Shown: positions 24,646 to 33,306, counted from the first letter of the stretch. The stretch is DNA of 64,000 nt from Thermostichus sp047462415 (GCF_047462415.1 NZ_JANSJE010000018.1:1-64000), one strand, 5' to 3'. The notes: generated from the letters alone by a model not told the origin. A program made the numbers and translations.

Positions 24646-25193
24646 CAGCTCAATCCTCCGGGCAGGGAGCGACTAACTTTGGCCGGGCAAAGAATGCGTT
24701 GGCCGCAGCGGTAGCCGACAAAGCGGATATAGACAGGATCCCCAGGCCGAATGTCCGGCTGATCCGGCTGGTGCAGTTGCGGGTCGAAGGGGACAGATTC
24801 AAGAGGGCTGCCGATGGCTTCATACCCCCACTGCTGCAGCAGGGCATCCAGCGACCGGAACAGAGCCGTCACGTTCTGGGCCGGCCAATCCGGCTTGCGC
24901 CGGGCAATCTCGCGGACGGTGGGGTAGCTGGTCAGCAGCGGCTGCAGCAGGGAGAAGATTGCCTCTGCATTGTCAGAGCCCCTTCCGCCGCCAAGCAGGG
25001 ATCCCACATCCCACCGGAGAGCGGCAGCCAACTTTTGCAGTTGCTCCAGGCGCAGGGATCCCCACCGCCCTTGACGCACCTGATCGAGGGCGCGGCGGCT
25101 GATCCCTGCTTGAGCTTGCAAGGCCTGCCATGAGGAAAGGCCAACGGCTTGCATCCGTTCCCGCAGCCAACTGTCCAGCGGTCTCTCGGCCAT
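24645..25193 (-). CDS. XRE-type HTH protein with GrpE-like C-terminal region
   Basis: The N-terminal 70 residues resemble a Cro/C1-type helix-turn-helix (LRERMQAVGLSSWQALQAQA, ISRRALDQVRQG, LEQLQKLAAALRWDVGSLL). The C-terminal half has a GrpE-like head: YEAIGSPLESVPFDPQLHQP, then RPGDPVYIRFVGYRCGQRIL, then CPAKVSRS. GrpE releases ADP from Hsp70, which fits the overlapping downstream Hsp70 gene. The short coiled region and added HTH make it unlike housekeeping GrpE. ATG 25193 (MAERPLDSW) is preferred to the longer frame from 25229. Whether the HTH binds DNA is unknown. Confidence 0.75.
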   Translation of the reverse strand: MAERPLDSWLRERMQAVGLSSWQALQAQAGISRRALDQVRQGRWGSLRLEQLQKLAAALRWDVGSLLGGGRGSDNAEAIFSLLQPLLTSYPTVREIARRKPDWPAQNVTALFRSLDALLQQWGYEAIGSPLESVPFDPQLHQPDQPDIRPGDPVYIRFVGYRCGQRILCPAKVSRSLPGGLS

Positions 25194-25241
25194 TGGGTTT
25201 TGCCAGGGATCCCTATGATCATGCCCCAACTGGGGCCTGGG

Positions 25242-25760
25242 TCAGGGATCCCCAAAGCGCAGGGAGCGGGCTATGGCTTCCACATCCCGGTCGTAGCGCT
25301 CGCGCCGGCTAGCCGGATAGACCAATTCAAAGCCAGCCTCTAGAGAGGGGCGGACAAGCTTTTTGAGATAGAAAATCCGCAAGCTGCCTGGCTCGTAGCC
25401 GGAGACCACGAAAAAATCCCGACCGGCAACTTGATAGGTAACCCGGCGTCCGCTTTCTCGGCTGCGCTGCAACTCCTCTTGCAGGGCGCTGGCGGGCGTT
25501 GCTTGAAAAATATTGTACCCACCCCAAACGCGGAGCTCAGCCCCCTCTTCGCCGACAAACACCTGACCGTCGCCGCTATCGGATTCCCCTTGGGGGACAA
25601 AATCGGCCGGATAGTCGAGGCGATAGCCAAAGCGGGCATTGATGTAGGGCTGAAAACTTGACTGGGCCAGTACCAAAAGAGCGGGTGAGGCCAGAGCCGG
25701 GATCCCTTTTCCCACAAAGAGAGCGGCGAGCAGACAGGCTAAGCAAGCAGCAGATCTCAT
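25242..25760 (-). CDS. Secreted or lumenal protein of unknown function
   Basis: This 172-residue protein has an N-terminal signal peptide (MRSAACLACLLAALFVGKGI, cleavage probably after ALA near residue 24). The mature part, with GYRLDYPADFVPQGESDSGD and a later RDVEAIARSLRF, resembles PsbP-like or DUF1795-like lipocalin-type folds in layout, but no firm family can be named. The gene is followed 48 nt later by the HTH/GrpE-like gene on the same strand, so the three may form one unit. Confidence 0.7.
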   Translation of the reverse strand: MRSAACLACLLAALFVGKGIPALASPALLVLAQSSFQPYINARFGYRLDYPADFVPQGESDSGDGQVFVGEEGAELRVWGGYNIFQATPASALQEELQRSRESGRRVTYQVAGRDFFVVSGYEPGSLRIFYLKKLVRPSLEAGFELVYPASRRERYDRDVEAIARSLRFGDP

Positions 25761-25829
25761 GGTTTCGAGTTTTTCGGATCTGCGGCTATTCTAGGCTCCT
25801 TTTTTCTAAACTGCTGCTGGCAAAGGGAT

Positions 25830-25868
25830 CCCTCACCCCCAACCCCTCTCCCACAGGGAGAGGGGAGA
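25830..25868. repeat. CCCCTCTCCC/GGGAGAGGGG hairpin repeat
   Basis: CCCTCACCCCCAACCCCTCT, then CCCACAGGGAGAGGGGAG, lies 36 nt downstream of the broken minus-strand membrane gene (ending 25904) and may terminate it. Confidence 0.6.
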
Positions 25869-25903
25869 AGGATAGGGTTTCCAGCTTGTTGATTTGATGT
25901 CGA

Positions 25904-26288
25904 TTAACTCCGCCGGTCGCTATCGAGGTTTTGCCCGGAGCGCAGCAGTTCAATTTTTTCTCTAGCTCGCTGGATAGCGGCGCAGTTGTCCACTGCTGCC
26001 CAGGTGGAGGCCAGAAAAAGTCCAGGGAGAGAAACTTCTCCTTCTTCGTCGCCAAACAACACGCCGTTCGCGTCAGCGGGACGGAGTCCTTACAAAAATG
26101 CACCACCCCAAAAAGACCATCAGCGCTTTCCATCGCCGCGTATAAATGTAGGCTGCAAAAGCCAGCAATAACGACAAAAAGATTGCCACTCCCTGAGACT
26201 TTTGAGAAAGGGCATAGGTGCGGCGTAGTTCTTCGTCTATGCGCTTTTGATCTTCTTGCTGGAGCAACTCTTGCAGATGCTTGTCCAT
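25904..26288 (-). pseudogene. Small membrane protein gene broken by a frameshift at a short palindromic repeat
   Basis: The first frame (26288 to 26073) reads MDKHLQELLQQEDQKRIDEE, then a helix-rich region and the membrane segments VAIFLSLLLAFAAYIY and ALMVFLGWCIFV. It ends in RTPSR and a TGA encoded by the repeat at 26063-26090. In the adjacent frame the DNA continues as protein-like sequence ADANGVLFGDEEGEVSLPG, then LFLASTWAAVDNCAAIQRAR and EKIELLRSGQ, to TAA at 25904-25906. Removing one base within the repeat (for example from its CCC run) would join the two into about 127 residues. I take it as a gene damaged by repeat insertion or a repeat-associated indel. Function is unknown. Confidence 0.6.
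26063..26090. repeat. Short palindromic repeat inside a broken gene
   Basis: GCCGTTCGCGTCAGCGGGAC, continuing GGAGTCCT, matches in inverted orientation the copy at 39320-39345. It supplies the premature stop of the membrane-protein gene. Confidence 0.55.
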
Positions 26289-26477
26289 AAAGGCCGCTCC
26301 CCAAAATCAGACGGCCTCATCCTAAAGATCCCTGGAAGTCCCCTATTCAAAGCCGGTTTTGGCGGGATCCCACCCTCTAGGGCGGCAAATAGTCGCCTTC
26401 CCGCGTTTCCGACTTTTGTAAAATAGGGAGGACTGTCTCCTATTGCCGGCTGCCCAGCCCGCACCAACAGATTTGCC

Positions 26478-27737
26478 ATGACCTCAACTCCTCTTGCTGC
26501 TGCCCACGCTGTTGCTTGGGATCCCCTTGACCCGCAGGTGCGCCCGGATCCCCAGGGCCGGTTTGGGCCGTTTGGGGGCCGCTTTGTACCGGAAACCCTG
26601 ATGAGCGCCCTGACGGAGCTGGAGGAAGCCTTTGAGCGGCACTGGCAGGATCCCGAGTTTCGCGCCGAGTTGCACAGCTTGTTGCGGGATTTTGTCGGGC
26701 GGCCCAGCCCGCTTTACTTTGCCCAGCGGCTTACCGAACACTACGGCGGCCCCCAGATCTACCTCAAACGGGAAGACCTCAACCACACCGGCGCCCACAA
26801 GATCAACAACGCCCTCGGCCAAGTGCTGCTGGCGGTGCGCATGGGCAAGCGGCGGATCATCGCCGAGACCGGCGCCGGCCAACATGGGGTGGCCACGGCA
26901 ACGGTGTGCGCCCGCTTCGGCCTGGAATGCGTCATCTACATGGGGGCGCTGGACATGGAGCGGCAGGCCCCCAACGTGCAGCGGATGCGCCTGTTGGGCG
27001 CTGAGGTGCGCGGGGTGGAAGCCGGCACAGCCACCCTCAAAGATGCCCTCTCCGAGGCCATCCGCGACTGGGTAACCCATGTGGAGACCACCCACTACGT
27101 CATTGGCACGGTGGCCGGGCCCCACCCCTACCCGAAGCTGGTGCGGGCCTTTCACGATGTCATTGGCCAGGAGACGCGGCAGCAGTGTCAGGAGAAATGG
27201 GGAGGGTTGCCGGACGTGTTGCTGGCCTGTGTGGGCGGCGGCTCCAATGCCCTGGGCCTGTTCAACGAGTTTATCCGCGATCCTCAGGTGCGGCTCATCG
27301 GTATTGAGGCTGCCGGGGAGGGTTTGCACACATCCCGCCACGCCGCCACCCTCAACCGCGGTCGCATTGGGGTCTTGCACGGGGCCATGAGCTACCTGTT
27401 GCAAGATGAAGAAGGCCAGGTGCAGGAGGCCCATTCCATCAGCGCCGGCCTGGATTACCCTGGCGTAGGGCCGGAGCACAGCTACCTAAAAGAGATTGGG
27501 CGGGCCGAGTACTACGCGGTTACCGACGACGAGGCGGTGGAGGCGCTGCTGCTGCTGTCGCGCCTGGAGGGGATCATCCCCGCCCTGGAGACAGCCCATG
27601 CCCTGGCCTACCTGAAGACTTTGGCGCCGCAGCTTGGCCCCCAGCAGCGGGTGGTGGTCAATTGCTCCGGGCGAGGCGACAAGGACTTGAACACCGTTTT
27701 CCAGTACCTGCAGCAGCGGGGGCGTAGCCTAGCCTAG
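26478..27737 (+). CDS. trpB: Tryptophan synthase beta chain
   Basis: TrpB joins indole, channelled from TrpA, with L-serine to make tryptophan, using pyridoxal phosphate. The 419-residue protein shows GRFGPFGGRFVPETLMSAL at the start, LKREDLNHTGAHKINNALGQ with the PLP Lys, AETGAGQHGVATAT, GGGSNALGLF (phosphate loop) and SAGLDYPGVGPEHSYLK. ATG 26478 is used; the first 25 residues precede the conserved region. It is monocistronic or leads into the AMMECR1 gene 46 nt downstream. trpA is not in this window. Confidence 0.97.
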   Translation: MTSTPLAAAHAVAWDPLDPQVRPDPQGRFGPFGGRFVPETLMSALTELEEAFERHWQDPEFRAELHSLLRDFVGRPSPLYFAQRLTEHYGGPQIYLKREDLNHTGAHKINNALGQVLLAVRMGKRRIIAETGAGQHGVATATVCARFGLECVIYMGALDMERQAPNVQRMRLLGAEVRGVEAGTATLKDALSEAIRDWVTHVETTHYVIGTVAGPHPYPKLVRAFHDVIGQETRQQCQEKWGGLPDVLLACVGGGSNALGLFNEFIRDPQVRLIGIEAAGEGLHTSRHAATLNRGRIGVLHGAMSYLLQDEEGQVQEAHSISAGLDYPGVGPEHSYLKEIGRAEYYAVTDDEAVEALLLLSRLEGIIPALETAHALAYLKTLAPQLGPQQRVVVNCSGRGDKDLNTVFQYLQQRGRSLA

Positions 27738-27783
27738 AGTTGGGTTGCCAACCCTCTCTCCCTTGCCAAGGGGATCCCTGCCC

Positions 27784-28503
27784 ATGTCCACCTTTGCCGT
27801 TCGCCTGCTCGGCCTACTGACCTTGTTTCTGGGGGCGGGGCTAGTGCTGCTGGTTGGATCCCAGCCAGAGGTTTCCGGGCGCGTTGGCGGGATCCCGTCC
27901 CCGGCCACGACTTTCTGGGCAGGCGCCTTGGTCGACCCCAGGGAGGAAGAGGCGAAGGGGACAGGGATCCCCGCTCCCGGCCAGCCGCCACCCCTTCCTG
28001 AGACGCTGCCGGCCCTGGCGCGGCAGGCCATCGCCCACTACTTCGCCACTGGCCAGGTGCTGCCCGCCCCAGAAGAGATCCCGCCCCACTGGCGGCGCCC
28101 GGCGGGAGTTTTTGTTACGGTGACCAGGGAGGGGCGGCCCCGCGGCTGTTGGGGCAGCTTGGATCCCGGCGGCGAGGATCTGGCCAGGGCCACCATCCGG
28201 GCAGCGGTGGGGGCTGTTACCCGCGACTGGCGCTATCCGCCCCTGCGACCTGGGGAGCTGGAGTCGGCGTCCATCCAGGTGGCCATCGTGCGACGGGTGG
28301 TGCCCATCCCCTCGCTGGAGCAGGTGGATCCCACACGCATGGGCCTGTTCATTCGCACGGGCACGCGGGGGGCGGTGTTGCTGCCCGGAGAAGCCCTGAC
28401 AACGGAATGGCAGCTTTCCACCGCCAAAAGGTTGGCCGGGATCCCTGCGGATCAGCCAGTGGAGCTGTTTCGCGTGGAGGCGGAGCTGCTGCATGAGTTT
28501 TGA
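27784..28503 (+). CDS. AMMECR1-domain protein with N-terminal membrane anchor
   Basis: This 239-residue protein has an N-terminal hydrophobic segment (VRLLGLLTLFLGAGLVLLV) acting as signal or anchor. A variable linker follows, then an AMMECR1 domain with the core signature RPRGCWGSLDP, ATIRAAVGAVTRDWRYPPL and MGLFIRTGTRGAVLLPGEAL. AMMECR1 proteins are of unknown biochemical role; a bacterial form is part of the AmmeMemoRadiSam set, whose partners are not seen here. ATG 27784 has AAGGGG upstream. The last 11 nt overlap coaX, so the two are probably translated together. Confidence 0.8.
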   Translation: MSTFAVRLLGLLTLFLGAGLVLLVGSQPEVSGRVGGIPSPATTFWAGALVDPREEEAKGTGIPAPGQPPPLPETLPALARQAIAHYFATGQVLPAPEEIPPHWRRPAGVFVTVTREGRPRGCWGSLDPGGEDLARATIRAAVGAVTRDWRYPPLRPGELESASIQVAIVRRVVPIPSLEQVDPTRMGLFIRTGTRGAVLLPGEALTTEWQLSTAKRLAGIPADQPVELFRVEAELLHEF

Positions 28504-29233
28504 GGCCCAACCCGACCGGTGGCTGGCGGCGGTGCTGGGCAACACCCACGTGCGCTGGGGCTGGTTTGTGGGGGAGACCTTGGTCAAGGTGGAACAGTTC
28601 CCTGCCCACCGGCCCTTGTCCTGGCCGGAAGAGACGGAGCTGTGGCTGGCTGCCGTTGGCTCTGCCCCTTTGCCGCCGGGATCCCCGTGGGTGCATTGCC
28701 TTGGACTCTCCCAGGTGCCGCTGCGGGATCCCTACCCCGGCCTGGGGCTGGATCGGGCGCTGGCCGTCTGGGCTGCCGGCATCCACTACGGCTGGCCCTG
28801 TCTGGTCATCGACGCCGGCACCGCCCTAACCCTGACGGGGGCTGACCCGGAGGGATCCCTGCTGGGAGGGGCGATCCTGCCCGGCCTAGGGCTGCAGGCA
28901 CAGGCACTGGCCGACCACACCGCCCGCCTGCCCAAAGTGGAGTGGGAGGCAGCGGATCCCTTGCCCCCCCGCTGGGCCAGGGACACTGGGGCTGCCATCC
29001 GCAGCGGCATTCTCCACACCCTGCTGGCCGGCTTGCAGGACTTCATCGTCGACTGGCGGCGCCGCTTTCCCCAGGGGCCCCTGCTAGTAACCGGCGGCGA
29101 TGGCGAGCTGCTCTACGCCCACCTGCGCCCCCTGGACAGGGAACTGCACTGGGATCCCCACCTGGTGTTGCGGGGGATCGCCGGCTGCCGTCAGTTGCAC
29201 CGCGCTGCTCGGCAGTTCCCTGGTGCAGAATAG
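28493..29233 (+). CDS. coaX: Type III pantothenate kinase
   Basis: CoaX phosphorylates pantothenate in the first step of coenzyme A synthesis. The 246-residue protein has the ASKHA-type motifs LGNTHVRWGWF (phosphate-1), LVIDAGTALTLTGAD (phosphate-2), GGAILPGLGLQAQAL and DTGAAIRSGILHTLLAG, ending with LLVTGGDGELL. The N-terminal motif has LGNT where many members have DIGNT, a minor oddity. It overlaps the AMMECR1 gene by 11 nt. A GGGG/CCCC hairpin lies shortly after the stop, but without a T-tract. Confidence 0.9.
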   Translation: MSFEAQPDRWLAAVLGNTHVRWGWFVGETLVKVEQFPAHRPLSWPEETELWLAAVGSAPLPPGSPWVHCLGLSQVPLRDPYPGLGLDRALAVWAAGIHYGWPCLVIDAGTALTLTGADPEGSLLGGAILPGLGLQAQALADHTARLPKVEWEAADPLPPRWARDTGAAIRSGILHTLLAGLQDFIVDWRRRFPQGPLLVTGGDGELLYAHLRPLDRELHWDPHLVLRGIAGCRQLHRAARQFPGAE

Positions 29234-29290
29234 AAAACAGTCGCTTGGGGGCTTTTTATCCCCAACCCTAGAGCTCGCTCAGGCCTCGAA

Positions 29291-29317
29291 GGACTCTGTC
29301 CTGCTAGCGCAAACGGA
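29291..29317. repeat. Short palindromic repeat upstream of aroC
   Basis: GGACTCTGTCCTGCTAGCGC, continuing AAACGGA, is a diverged copy of the repeat at 39320-39345. It sits about 40 nt upstream of the aroC start, in its untranslated leader or promoter. Confidence 0.4.
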
Positions 29318-29356
29318 GCGGGCAGCTTCTCTACCTCTTGGCAACCCAGGGATCCC

Positions 29357-30493
29357 ATGGCCAACGGCAACTCCTTCGGCGTCTTGTTTTGCGTCACCAC
29401 CTACGGTGAGTCCCACGGGGGGGCGGTGGGGGTGGTGGTGGACGGCTGCCCACCGCGGCTGCCCTTGAGCGAGGCCGACATCCAGGCGGAGCTGGATCGG
29501 CGCCGCCCCGGCCAGAGCTCCATCACCACGCCGCGCCAGGAGGCGGATCGCTGCGAGATCCTCTCCGGGGTTTTCCAGGGCTTTACGCTGGGCACGCCCA
29601 TCCACATCCTGGTGCGCAACCAGGACGCCCGCCCCCAGGACTACCGCGAAATGGCCACCACCTTTCGCCCTTCCCATGCTGATGCCACCTACCAGGCCAA
29701 GTACGGCATCCGCAACTGGCAGGGGGGAGGACGGGCCTCGGCGCGGGAGACCATTGGCCGGGTGGCCGCCGGGGCCATTGCCAAGAAGATCCTGCGTCTG
29801 GCGGCAGGGGTGGAGATCCTGGCCTATGTGCAGCGGGTCAAAGACGTGGAGGCGCAGGTGGATCCCAGCTCAGTAACAGCCGAGCAGGTGGAAGCCAACA
29901 TTGTCCGCTGCCCCGACCCAGAAGCGGCGGCGGCAATGATTGAGAAAATCGAAGCAGCGGCGCGGGAAGGGGATTCTCTCGGGGGAGTGGTGGAGTGCGT
30001 GGCCCGCAATGTGCCCCGCGGGCTGGGCTGCCCCGTGTTTGACAAACTAGAAGCCGACCTGGCCAAGGCGGTGATGTCGCTGCCGGCCAGCAAGGGGTTT
30101 GAGATTGGGTCGGGGTTTGCCGGCACCTACCTGACGGGCAAGCAGCACAACGATGAGTTTTACATGACCCCCAGCGGCTGGCGCACCCGCAGCAACCGCT
30201 CCGGCGGCATCCAGGGGGGCATCAGCAACGGGGAAGATATCGTCCTGCGGGTGGCCTTCAAGCCCACCGCCACCATTCGCCAGCCCCAAAGCACGGTCAC
30301 CCTCGACGGGCAGGAGACGGTCTTGGCGGCGCGGGGGCGCCACGATCCCTGTGTGCTGCCGCGGGCGGTGCCGATGGTGGAGGCGATGGTGGCTTTGGTG
30401 CTCTGTGACCATCTGCTGCGCCACCACGGCCAGTGCGGATCCCTAGTCTTGCCGGAGGTGCCCATTCCTGCCGTTCCTGTGCCCCACAGTTAG
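29357..30493 (+). CDS. aroC: Chorismate synthase
   Basis: AroC makes chorismate from EPSP using reduced FMN, completing the shikimate pathway and feeding tryptophan synthesis (trpB lies 1.6 kb upstream). The 378-residue protein shows FGVLFCVTTYGESHGGAVGV, RRRPGQSSITTPRQEAD, SHADATYQAKYGIRNWQGGG with the RASARET that follows, and FYMTPSGWRTRSNRSGG. C-terminal features include MVEAMVALVLCDHLL. The ATG at 29357 gives the usual N-terminus. radA follows after 89 nt on the same strand. Confidence 0.97.
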   Translation: MANGNSFGVLFCVTTYGESHGGAVGVVVDGCPPRLPLSEADIQAELDRRRPGQSSITTPRQEADRCEILSGVFQGFTLGTPIHILVRNQDARPQDYREMATTFRPSHADATYQAKYGIRNWQGGGRASARETIGRVAAGAIAKKILRLAAGVEILAYVQRVKDVEAQVDPSSVTAEQVEANIVRCPDPEAAAAMIEKIEAAAREGDSLGGVVECVARNVPRGLGCPVFDKLEADLAKAVMSLPASKGFEIGSGFAGTYLTGKQHNDEFYMTPSGWRTRSNRSGGIQGGISNGEDIVLRVAFKPTATIRQPQSTVTLDGQETVLAARGRHDPCVLPRAVPMVEAMVALVLCDHLLRHHGQCGSLVLPEVPIPAVPVPHS

Positions 30494-30582
30494 CGGCAGC
30501 CGGTCGGAGCCCTTGCGGAGATCCTGATTGCGCCAGCGGGATCGAGTCTTTGTATCCTGAGAAAGAGGCGGGATCCCTGCTC

Positions 30583-31995
30583 ATGGCCAAGGCCAAAACC
30601 GTCTGGGAGTGTAGCCAGTGCGGCGAGCGCTATCCCAAGTTTTTGGGCCGCTGCGACAACTGTGGCGCCTGGAATACCCTGACGGAGGTGGTTCTCACCC
30701 CCTCTCCCAAGTCTGGGTCACCCCAGCGTCTTGTCCCCCCGCGCAGCCGCGGCAGCGGGATCCCCCAGGCAGCCCTTCCTCTCGCTCAGGTGCACTCGGA
30801 TCGCCACCCCCGCCTTTCCTCGGGCTTTGGCGAGTTCGACCGCGTGTTGGGGGGCGGCATTGTACCGGGATCCCTGGTGTTGATCGGCGGCGATCCGGGC
30901 ATTGGCAAAAGCACTCTGCTGCTGCAGACTGCCGCTCATCTGGCCAAGGGCGGGCCTGTCTTGTACGTGTCGGGGGAGGAATCGGCCCAACAGATTAAGC
31001 TGCGTGCAGATCGCCTCGGCGGGACGGAGGGGCTGGGGATAGAAAGCGAGCAGCTCTACCTATTGGCCGAGACCGAGCTGGAGGCCATTCTGGCCGAGAT
31101 CCAGGCTCTGCAGCCGCAGGTGACCATCATTGACAGCATTCAGGCCATCTTCTGGGGGCAGCTTAGCTCAGCGCCGGGATCCGTCTCCCAGGTGCGGGAA
31201 TGTGCCGGCCTCTTGATGCGGGTGGCCAAAAAACTGGGGGTGGCCCTGCTCATCGTTGGCCATGTCACCAAAGATGGATCCCTGGCCGGGCCCAAGGTGC
31301 TGGAGCACTTAGTGGACACCGTCTTGTACTTCGAGGGGGATCGCTTTCAGAGCCACCGCCTGCTGCGCGCCGTCAAGAACCGCTTTGGGGCGGCTCAGGA
31401 AATCGGCGTTTTCGAGATGACTGCCTCTGGCTTGGTGGAAGTAGACAACCCCTCGCAGCTTTTTTTGAGCAGCCGGGATCAGGCCACGCCAGGAACAGCC
31501 ACCATCGTCGCCTGTGAGGGCACCCGCCCTTTGGTGGTCGAGGTGCAGGCCCTGGTCAGCCCCACCAGCTACAGCTCCCCCCGCCGCACCGCCACCGGCA
31601 TCGAGCCCAACCGCTTTCTGCAGATCTTGGCGGTGCTGGAAAAACGGGTGGGGATCCCGCTTTCCAAATACGACGCCTACATCGCCTCCGCCGGCGGCAT
31701 CCAGGTGGCCGAGCCGGCTGCCGACTTGGGGGTGGCGGTGGCCGTGGCCGCCAGCTTCCGGGATCGCCAGGTGGATCCCTTTACGGTCTTGATTGGCGAG
31801 GTGGGCCTGGGGGGACAGGTGCGCCCGGTGCCGCAGTTGGAGCAGCGCCTCAAGGAAGCCGCCAAGCTGGGGTTCCGCCACGCCATCATCCCCAACAGCC
31901 CTGTTTTGTCCGACGCTGGCCTGCGCCTCAGCCGGGTGCAGCGGCTGCTGGAGGCCCTGCTGGTGGCTCTGCCCAGCTCCGAGCCTAGCCAGTGA
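30583..31995 (+). CDS. radA: DNA repair protein RadA
   Basis: RadA is a RecA-like ATPase that promotes branch migration in recombinational repair. The 470-residue protein starts MAKAKTVWECSQCGERYPKF with a C4 zinc finger (CSQCG ... CDNCG). The Walker A GGDPGIGKSTLLLQ, Walker B-like VTIIDSIQAIFW and the RadA-specific KNRFGAAQEIGVFEM follow. The C-terminal Lon-like domain contains YDAYIASAGGIQVAEPAADL and IGEVGLGGQVRPV. ATG 30583 is chosen because the zinc finger begins directly after it; the longer open frame overlaps aroC. Confidence 0.95.
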   Translation: MAKAKTVWECSQCGERYPKFLGRCDNCGAWNTLTEVVLTPSPKSGSPQRLVPPRSRGSGIPQAALPLAQVHSDRHPRLSSGFGEFDRVLGGGIVPGSLVLIGGDPGIGKSTLLLQTAAHLAKGGPVLYVSGEESAQQIKLRADRLGGTEGLGIESEQLYLLAETELEAILAEIQALQPQVTIIDSIQAIFWGQLSSAPGSVSQVRECAGLLMRVAKKLGVALLIVGHVTKDGSLAGPKVLEHLVDTVLYFEGDRFQSHRLLRAVKNRFGAAQEIGVFEMTASGLVEVDNPSQLFLSSRDQATPGTATIVACEGTRPLVVEVQALVSPTSYSSPRRTATGIEPNRFLQILAVLEKRVGIPLSKYDAYIASAGGIQVAEPAADLGVAVAVAASFRDRQVDPFTVLIGEVGLGGQVRPVPQLEQRLKEAAKLGFRHAIIPNSPVLSDAGLRLSRVQRLLEALLVALPSSEPSQ

Positions 31996-32182
31996 GAGGG
32001 GATCCCCAACTGGCCCAGCTCGGCAGTCGATCTTCCGCCGAGAACCAATCTGCGGGCAAATGTCATTTATATCTATAGCGTTATATAGTAAAGTTTAATG
32101 CAAGGACAGCGACTCGATCCCTGCTCGGGTGGGCACCCTATCCTACAGACACTGGCGAAAGATACTGACCAAGGATCGACCT

Positions 32183-32257
32183 ATGGCGTTGGTGGCCCTG
32201 TTTATCTTCGTGGTGTACCTGATCGTCTCCCGCTTGAACGCCCAAGCAGAGCGCTAG
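32183..32257 (+). CDS. Tiny single-helix membrane protein candidate
   Basis: ATG 32183 opens a 24-codon frame, MALVALFIFVVYLIVSRLNA followed by QAER, a single membrane helix with a basic, positive C-terminal flank. AAGGA lies 7 nt upstream. The same frame extends back to a GTG at 32129, adding GTLSYRHWRKILTKDRP and giving 42 residues. An AT-rich promoter-like block (TATAGCGTTATATAGT near 32072-32089) lies upstream. The size resembles small photosynthetic or NDH subunits, but I recognise no family. The remainder of the 496-bp gap from 31996 to 32491 shows nothing else. Confidence 0.4.
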   Translation: MALVALFIFVVYLIVSRLNAQAER

Positions 32258-32491
32258 CTGCTCTCCAAAAGGGATCCGGCCAAAGCTGAGGAGGTCTGGC
32301 AGGATTTTTTGTCTCTTGCCCTGCTCAAGGAGGCAAGCCCAGGGTTGGGCTTCTGTCTCTGGCGTGGGATTGGAGAAGCTCTCTGGTCACCCTTTTCCCA
32401 GCAGCCTTTGCTACCCTCGAGATGGTTTCATATCGGCTGATCGACAAACAACCGAGCAGCCCCTAGCAACCCTGCAAGGGATCCCGGCATC

Positions 32492-33259
32492 ATGGTTTCT
32501 GCACCTTCCAGTCCCCCCAAGCCCTCGACACCAGCAGCGGAGTTTCCACCGCCGCCGCCACCGGATGTCAGCAACCTGACAATCGAGGACGACCAGCCTG
32601 TGGATAGCATCTACTCAGAGAAGCTGCAGCGCCTGCTCACCAGCGCCCTCTACGCTTCCTTTCAACCCAGGGCCAAAGACAGCGGCGAGCCGATCCCCTT
32701 CTTGGCCACGGCCAACGTCGGCCTGTTCTACGCCCTCAAGCTGCCGCCGCTGGTGCCCGATGTCATGCTCAGCCTGGAGGTGGCTCCCCCCGCCAGCTTC
32801 GAGCGCAAGGAAGATCGCACCTACTTCGTCTGGGAGATGGGCAAGCCCCCCGACGTGGTCATTGAGATTGTCTCCAACCGCGAGGGGGAAGAGCTGGGCC
32901 GCAAACTCAGGGACTATGCCCGCGCTGGGGTGGCCTACTACGGGGTGTACGATCCTTTGCGGCAACTGCGGGAGTTACAGGGATCCCCGCTGGTTCTTTT
33001 TCAGCGGCGGGGGGGAGAGCTGGTTCCCTTCGATTCCACTTGGCTGGAGGAGATTGGCCTGGGCTTGACCCTCTGGCAGGGATCCTTCGAGGGCGTCAAC
33101 ACGGAATGGCTGCGCTGGTGTGACCGAGAGGGCCAAGTTTTGCCCACCGGCGAGGAAAAGGCCGCCCTAGAGCAGCAGCGGGCCGAAAGAGAACGCCAAC
33201 GGGCCGAAAGACTTTTGGAGCTGCTGCGTTCCCACGGGATCGCGCCGCCGGAAGAGTAA
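32492..33259 (+). CDS. Uma2-family (DUF820) protein
   Basis: This 255-residue protein has a PD-(D/E)xK nuclease-like fold typical of the Uma2/DUF820 family, abundant in cyanobacteria. LVPDVMLSLEV supplies the conserved Pro-Asp, and PPDVVIEIVSNREGEELGRK supplies the E-x-V/S strand and Lys. A Pro-rich N-terminus (PPPPPP) and a C-terminal charged coiled segment with two copies of RAERERQ-like sequence flank the domain. Nuclease activity is not demonstrated for most members. It lies 47 nt upstream of lysS. An alternative start is not evident. Confidence 0.82.
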   Translation: MVSAPSSPPKPSTPAAEFPPPPPPDVSNLTIEDDQPVDSIYSEKLQRLLTSALYASFQPRAKDSGEPIPFLATANVGLFYALKLPPLVPDVMLSLEVAPPASFERKEDRTYFVWEMGKPPDVVIEIVSNREGEELGRKLRDYARAGVAYYGVYDPLRQLRELQGSPLVLFQRRGGELVPFDSTWLEEIGLGLTLWQGSFEGVNTEWLRWCDREGQVLPTGEEKAALEQQRAERERQRAERLLELLRSHGIAPPEE

Positions 33260-33306
33260 AAAAAGGATCCCGTCCGTTCCTGAAATCCTCTATTCCCTTT
33301 ACTCCT

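Noticed and set aside
29245..29265. TTGGGG/CCCCAA hairpin after coaX as a terminator
   Set aside because: No T-tract follows the stem; the T run lies in the loop.
32098..32289. 63-codon frame starting MQGQRLDPC
   Set aside because: Its composition is not protein-like; the alternative frame encoding a clean membrane helix (32129-32257) is a better explanation of this stretch.
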